Source: an uncultured Porphyromonas sp. (GTDB lineage: Bacteria; Bacteroidota; Bacteroidia; Bacteroidales; Porphyromonadaceae). From it: a stretch of 8,698 nucleotides of DNA. Below are positions 6,045-8,698 of the stretch, piece by piece; within the stretch, counting starts at the first letter, position 1, and every line of letters begins with the position of its first letter. The stretch spans positions 1-8,698 of the forward strand of contig NZ_CAJZFJ010000079.1 of NCBI RefSeq assembly GCF_915070105.1, given 5' to 3'. The notes below the pieces were generated by a model. The model did no database searches. It was not told where the DNA came from and saw only the letters and a list, made by a program, of their open reading frames with translations. A program made the position numbers and the translations under genes.

Positions 6045-7919
6045 CTAGGAGAGGCGTAGCTGTAGCCGCTCCTTGAGCTGCTGTACATCGGGGTTGATCT
6101 CGATGAGCTTCTTCAGCCGATCCTCGGGGGTGAGGGCTAGGCGGGACTGCTCCTCACTGCTCTTCTCCCTAAGGCTAAGCACAAGCTGGGTGTTGTGTAG
6201 CGTACTGCGTAGGAAGGACTGGAGCTGGGGCAGGACAGCCTCCACCGTCTCACGGATCGCATTGCCTGGGGGCAGGGCGAGCTCCGCCTGCCCCTCGGTC
6301 TGTAGGCTGGGTAGCTCGGCATGGAGGATATTACGGCAGATGATCTGATCACTGCTTAGCTCCTGCTCCACGAAGCGTACGTAGGCGCGCTGGAGCTTCT
6401 CCTCGGTGAAGGGCTCATGCTCCTCCTCGGCAGGGCTCGCTGTCCCACCCTCGGAGTCGGCTGTATCGCTGGAGCTTCCTCGGCGACGGCCGAAGAGCTG
6501 TCTCCTAGCCCCTGCAGCTTGTTCGCTCGAGGGGGCGTTCGCTACGGACTGAGGAGTAGGTGCAGGCTGTGGGGTGGCAACAGGCTCAGGTGTCACTACG
6601 GGCTGTGGCTGAGGAACTGTAGGCTTGGCTACTGGGGCTGGAGTGCTACTTGCAGGAGTAGGGCTGGAGGGCTGGGTGGTAGGCACAGGCTGTGCAGTGG
6701 GTGCGGGCGAGGGCGCTGGAGCCGTACTCGCCTGAGGGGGCGAGGTCGTCTGTGCCGTAGCTCCTGCCTGTGTCTGTCCAGCAGGGGCGGTGGAGGGCGC
6801 AGGAGCTGCTAGCTCTCCAGTGGAGTGGAAGGTGCTGACGAGCCCAAGGAGCGTGAGCTCGATCAGGAGACGCTTATTCGTCGCCTGCCGATACTGCTGG
6901 TCCGCCTGTACGAGGGCACGTATGGCGGCGAAGAGCTGGGCTGGGGTACAGCGGGTTGCCAAGGCTTCGTAGGCCTGTGTGACACGCTCGGGCTTCTCCA
7001 GGAGGACACTCGTGCCTGGGTGCTGGACGACCAAGAGGTCTCGGGCAAAGGCCGCTAGCCCAGCGAGGATCGTCTGCCCCTCGAAGCCCTTGCCTAGGAG
7101 CTCATCCAGCAGTAGGAGCAGAGAGCGGTAATCGCCCGTGAGCAGATCATCAAAGGTGCGGATGAAGTAGGAGTAGTCCAGCACGTTGAGACTCTCTAGA
7201 GCGTGCTCGTAGGTGATCTGCCCCCCAGCAAAGCTCGCTATGCGGTCAAACATCGAGAGCGCATCACGCATCCCGCCGTCAGCCTTCTCTGCGATCAGGC
7301 CTAGGGCAGCCTCATCGGCTACTATCCCTTCGCTCTGTGCGACGTACTGCAGGTGGTGGGTGATGTCCCCGACAGTGATCCTCTTGAAGTCATAGATCTG
7401 ACAGCGGGAGAGGATCGTGGGTAGGATCTTGTGCTTCTCTGTGGTGGCTAGGATAAAGATCGCATAGGAGGGTGGCTCCTCGAGCGTCTTGAGGAAGGCA
7501 TTGAAGGCCGTGACCGAGAGCATGTGTACCTCGTCGATGATATAGACCTTGTACTTACCGAGAGCAGGGGGCATGGTGACCTGCTCGGTGAGCTGGCGGA
7601 TGTCCTCCACCGAGTTGTTGGATGCTGCGTCGAGCTCGAAGATGTTGAAGGAGCGTCCTTCGTTGAAGGCACGGCAGCTCTCGCACTCATTGCAAGCCTC
7701 GCCCTCGGCGGTTAGACTCTGGCAGTTGATCGTCTTGGCTAGGACACGTGCTGCGGTGGTCTTCCCTACGCCTCGTGGCCCGCAGAAGAGGTAGGCATGC
7801 GCCAGTCGCCCCTGCTGTACCGCAGTACGTAGGGTCGAGGCCATAGCCCCCTGCCCGACGATGCTCTGGAAGCTATCGGGGCGGTATTTGCGTGCAGAGA
7901 CGATGTAGTTGTCAGCCAT
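6045..7919 (-). CDS. dnaX: DNA polymerase III subunit gamma/tau
   Basis: ATPase subunit of the clamp-loader complex, which loads the sliding clamp at replication forks. The protein has 624 residues from the chosen start. The order is: conserved N-terminus SARKYRPDSFQ; Walker A GPRGVGKTT (47-55); zinc-site cysteines 66, 76, 79 and 82; Walker B VYIIDEVH (125-132); sensor 1 LATTE (157-161); the SRC motif (171-173) with Arg172 as arginine finger; and sensor 2 GGMRDA (215-220). A Pro/Ala/Thr/Gln-rich linker (about 371-466) and a short basic patch RRQLFGRRR (472-480) lead to a helical C-terminal domain (501-624). A start 12 codons earlier (7955) was rejected: it adds the unrelated peptide MYIYISYILWST and lies inside the -7 box at 7953-7960. 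No A-rich slippery heptamer is seen, so a frameshifted short gamma form is not indicated. The CTCCTAGGAG palindrome covers the stop codon. Confidence 0.97.
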   Translation of the reverse strand: MADNYIVSARKYRPDSFQSIVGQGAMASTLRTAVQQGRLAHAYLFCGPRGVGKTTAARVLAKTINCQSLTAEGEACNECESCRAFNEGRSFNIFELDAASNNSVEDIRQLTEQVTMPPALGKYKVYIIDEVHMLSVTAFNAFLKTLEEPPSYAIFILATTEKHKILPTILSRCQIYDFKRITVGDITHHLQYVAQSEGIVADEAALGLIAEKADGGMRDALSMFDRIASFAGGQITYEHALESLNVLDYSYFIRTFDDLLTGDYRSLLLLLDELLGKGFEGQTILAGLAAFARDLLVVQHPGTSVLLEKPERVTQAYEALATRCTPAQLFAAIRALVQADQQYRQATNKRLLIELTLLGLVSTFHSTGELAAPAPSTAPAGQTQAGATAQTTSPPQASTAPAPSPAPTAQPVPTTQPSSPTPASSTPAPVAKPTVPQPQPVVTPEPVATPQPAPTPQSVANAPSSEQAAGARRQLFGRRRGSSSDTADSEGGTASPAEEEHEPFTEEKLQRAYVRFVEQELSSDQIICRNILHAELPSLQTEGQAELALPPGNAIRETVEAVLPQLQSFLRSTLHNTQLVLSLREKSSEEQSRLALTPEDRLKKLIEINPDVQQLKERLQLRLS

Positions 7920-7952
7920 AGTACTCCATAATATGTATGATATGTATATGTA

Positions 7953-7960
7953 CAAAGATA
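7953..7960 (-). promoter_or_regulatory. -7 promoter element for dnaX-dpp5
   Basis: The minus strand reads TATCTTTG, a perfect TAnnTTTG, 33 bases upstream of the chosen dnaX ATG. The predicted transcription start is near 7946. A TTG lies 16 bases upstream of the box, shorter than the usual 19-21. The position of this box is the main reason for choosing the start at 7919. Confidence 0.55.
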
Positions 7961-8011
7961 GCGATCTTCACTGACCCAAGGTATAAGGGCTAACCCTAGA
8001 GAAGCCCTAGC

Positions 8012-8111
8012 TAAAAAGATGCGTCCCAGCTCGATTCGTCGAGCTGGGACGACTTCAAGGATTTTAGAGTGCCTTGTGTACACGACTTAGGTAATACACC
8101 TACACTATATT
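8012..8111 (-). ncRNA. Candidate small RNA of about 100 bases
   Basis: On the minus strand a perfect -7 motif TACCTTTG (8118-8125) is followed about 100 bases later by a strong intrinsic terminator (8022-8051 plus T-run). The interval has no coding frame. The predicted transcript starts near 8111, with an early hairpin TAGGT-GTATT-ACCTA, and ends at the TTTTT of 8013-8017. No -33 element is visible, and no known RNA family (RNase P, tmRNA, SRP, 6S) is recognised. The terminator could instead simply end read-through from the right. Confidence 0.3.
8022..8051 (-). terminator. Intrinsic terminator upstream of dnaX
   Basis: A perfect 13-bp stem, CGTCCCAGCTCGA against TCGAGCTGGGACG, is closed by a TTCG tetraloop. 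On the minus strand the stem is followed by CATC and five T (8013-8017). It acts leftward, insulating the dnaX promoter from transcription coming from the gap side, but no gene ends just upstream of it. The gap gene already has its own terminator at 8479-8513. Confidence 0.82.
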
Positions 8112-8150
8112 CTTCCACAAAGGTAGTGCATTTAGCTGTGTCTCTAGGTC

Positions 8151-8255
8151 ACGGGTCGGGCTGGTGCGTGAGCCCTACCCGTAGGCTCTGTCCATGGAGT
8201 CCCTTGGGGGACGCACCTCCTATCTGGGGAGGAGGGGCTTCGCCAGCTCTCTGTG
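8151..8255. other. Cluster of GC-rich hairpins in the dnaX-gap spacer
   Basis: Several dyads follow closely. ACGGGT-C-GGGCT (8151-8162) pairs with AGCCC-T-ACCCGT (8171-8182) around an 8-base loop, with one mismatch. GTCCC-TTGG-GGGAC lies at 8199-8212. CCTCC (8216-8220) faces GGAGG (8228-8232). A GGCTTCGCC hairpin and a weak AGC/GCT pair follow. No protein frame here is credible. It may be a structured RNA on either strand, or simply GC-rich DNA; I recognise no family. Confidence 0.3.
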
Positions 8256-8326
8256 GCTCTAGACGTTACCCCCTGGCCTCATATCTACGAAGGTGCTCTA
8301 TGGAGGATATACCTAGAGCGAAAGTG

Positions 8327-8388
8327 TGTACACGTGGGTATACAATAGTGTACACACGTGTATACAGTAGTGTACACGCGTGTATACC
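8327..8388. repeat. Three near-palindromic 18-mers at an exact 22-bp period
   Basis: Cores start at 8327, 8349 and 8371: TGTACACGTGGGTATACA, TGTACACACGTGTATACA and TGTACACGCGTGTATACC. They are separated by ATAG and GTAG. Each core is nearly its own reverse complement (16 of 18 positions in unit 2). Units 2 and 3 are strictly alternating purine-pyrimidine over 19 and 18 bases (8348-8366 and 8370-8387). They lie about 90 bases left of the gap terminator and about 400 bases right of dnaX. TGTACACG recurs alone at 8077. Their role is unknown; an operator array or a site of unusual DNA structure is possible. Confidence 0.8.
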
Positions 8389-8478
8389 ACCCCCTCCTAG
8401 AGGGCAGGTCTACACCGAGCAAACCTACGTCTAGGATGAGATGGAGTCGTCCCCGTGTATATGGACTAGAGAAACGCA

Positions 8479-8513
8479 ACAGCCCCGCACTACCTGACGT
8501 AGTGCGGGGCTGT
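8479..8513 (-). terminator. Terminator of the glyceraldehyde-3-phosphate dehydrogenase gene
   Basis: A perfect 15-bp stem (8479-8493 against 8499-8513) with a 5-base loop CTGAC, beginning 27 bases after the stop codon at 8541. Downstream on the minus strand comes GTTGCGTTTCTC, only moderately T-rich. Position and stem strength make it the likely end of the gap transcript. Confidence 0.8.
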
Positions 8514-8540
8514 AGACTTATGGTTGCTTGGGGTAGTGGC

Positions 8541-8698
8541 TTAGCCGTTTACCTTAGCCATGTGAGCTACGAGGTCGAGGACCTTGTTGGAGTAACCGAT
8601 TTCGTTGTCGTACCAGCTAACGAGCTTAACGAACTTGTCGGTAAGAGCGATACCAGCCTTAGCGTCGAAGATAGACGTGCGGGTGTCGCCGAGGAAGT
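8541..8698 (-). CDS. gapA: Glyceraldehyde-3-phosphate dehydrogenase, C-terminal fragment
   Basis: Only the last 51 codons are in the window; the gene continues past the right edge. The peptide runs from FLGDTRTSIFDAKAGIAL through SWYDNEIGYSNKVLDL to AHMAKVNG and the stop. WYDNE-GYSN is the hallmark C-terminal segment of phosphorylating GAPDH (NAD-binding Asn and the closing helix), and FLGDTRTSIFDAKAGI is also family-typical. The enzyme oxidises glyceraldehyde-3-phosphate to 1,3-bisphosphoglycerate in the cytoplasm. Codon choice (GCT, AAG, GTT, AAC, TAC) is more biased than in dnaX or dpp5, as expected for an abundant protein. The catalytic Cys and the NAD-binding domain lie outside the window. 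A terminator follows at 8479-8513. Confidence 0.96.
   Translation of the reverse strand, partial: FLGDTRTSIFDAKAGIALTDKFVKLVSWYDNEIGYSNKVLDLVAHMAKVNG

Noticed and set aside
6417..6812. Plus-strand Gly/Arg/Cys-rich frame opposite the dnaX linker
   Set aside because: It is the antisense shadow of the Pro/Ala/Gln-rich DnaX linker.
7920..7955. N-terminal extension of DnaX by 12 residues
   Set aside because: The extra residues do not fit the family, and the upstream ATG falls inside the -7 promoter box.
8060..8320. RNase P RNA, tmRNA, SRP RNA or 6S RNA in the structured spacer
   Set aside because: None of the conserved core motifs of these RNAs was found on either strand by reading.
8069..8434. 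Plus-strand open frame of 121 codons in the dnaX-gap spacer
   Set aside because: It crosses the hairpin cluster and the palindrome triplet, and its peptide is a low-complexity product of those repeats (VYTRVYSSVHACIP).
8285..8479. Minus-strand open frame of 64 codons over the palindrome triplet
   Set aside because: The Tyr/Thr/Val/Cys-rich centre is a translation of the repeats, and no promoter or start context is present.

Overview
The window looks like chromosomal DNA of a Bacteroidota bacterium, most likely a Porphyromonas or close relative. Four things support this. The S9 dipeptidyl peptidase closely matches Porphyromonas gingivalis DPP5 in length and catalytic spacing. OxyR and DnaX are of ordinary bacterial type. 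The promoter-like sites fit the Bacteroidota -7 consensus TAnnTTTG rather than the sigma70 -10 box. Ribosome binding sites are weak or absent. The species cannot be fixed from this sequence.

Layout, left to right. Bases 1-451 hold no gene. Two small exported proteins of unknown function lie on the minus strand: 452-982 (secreted) and 1210-1797 (probable outer-membrane beta-barrel). The barrel gene has a strong terminator, and each gene has its own promoter-like site. A 1.1 kb gene-free stretch (1798-2946) follows. It holds a long untranslated leader for the barrel gene and then a two-block minisatellite with a 23-bp period directly upstream of oxyR. oxyR (plus strand) converges on the dpp5 gene (minus strand) across a long shared hairpin. 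dpp5 lies 39 bases behind dnaX, so the two probably share a transcript that starts at a -7 box just upstream of dnaX. A second gene-free stretch (7920-8540) holds a minus-strand terminator, a possible small RNA, a cluster of hairpins and three 22-bp-spaced near-palindromes. The 3' end of a glyceraldehyde-3-phosphate dehydrogenase gene with its terminator closes the window.

The recognisable genes are housekeeping and metabolic: DNA replication (dnaX), peptide catabolism (dpp5), oxidative-stress control (oxyR) and glycolysis (gap). The unusual material is intergenic. The best candidate for something worth describing is the 2315-2893 array: five dyad-symmetric units at an exact 23-bp period, followed by about fifteen degenerate G-rich 22-24-bp units, some carrying a perfect -7 promoter motif pointing at oxyR. 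It recalls the published P. gingivalis BrickBuilt MITE/minisatellite (23-nt tandem units, intergenic, promoter-bearing), but identity with it cannot be shown here. A second candidate is the exact 22-bp-period triplet of near-palindromic, alternating purine-pyrimidine sites at 8327-8388.
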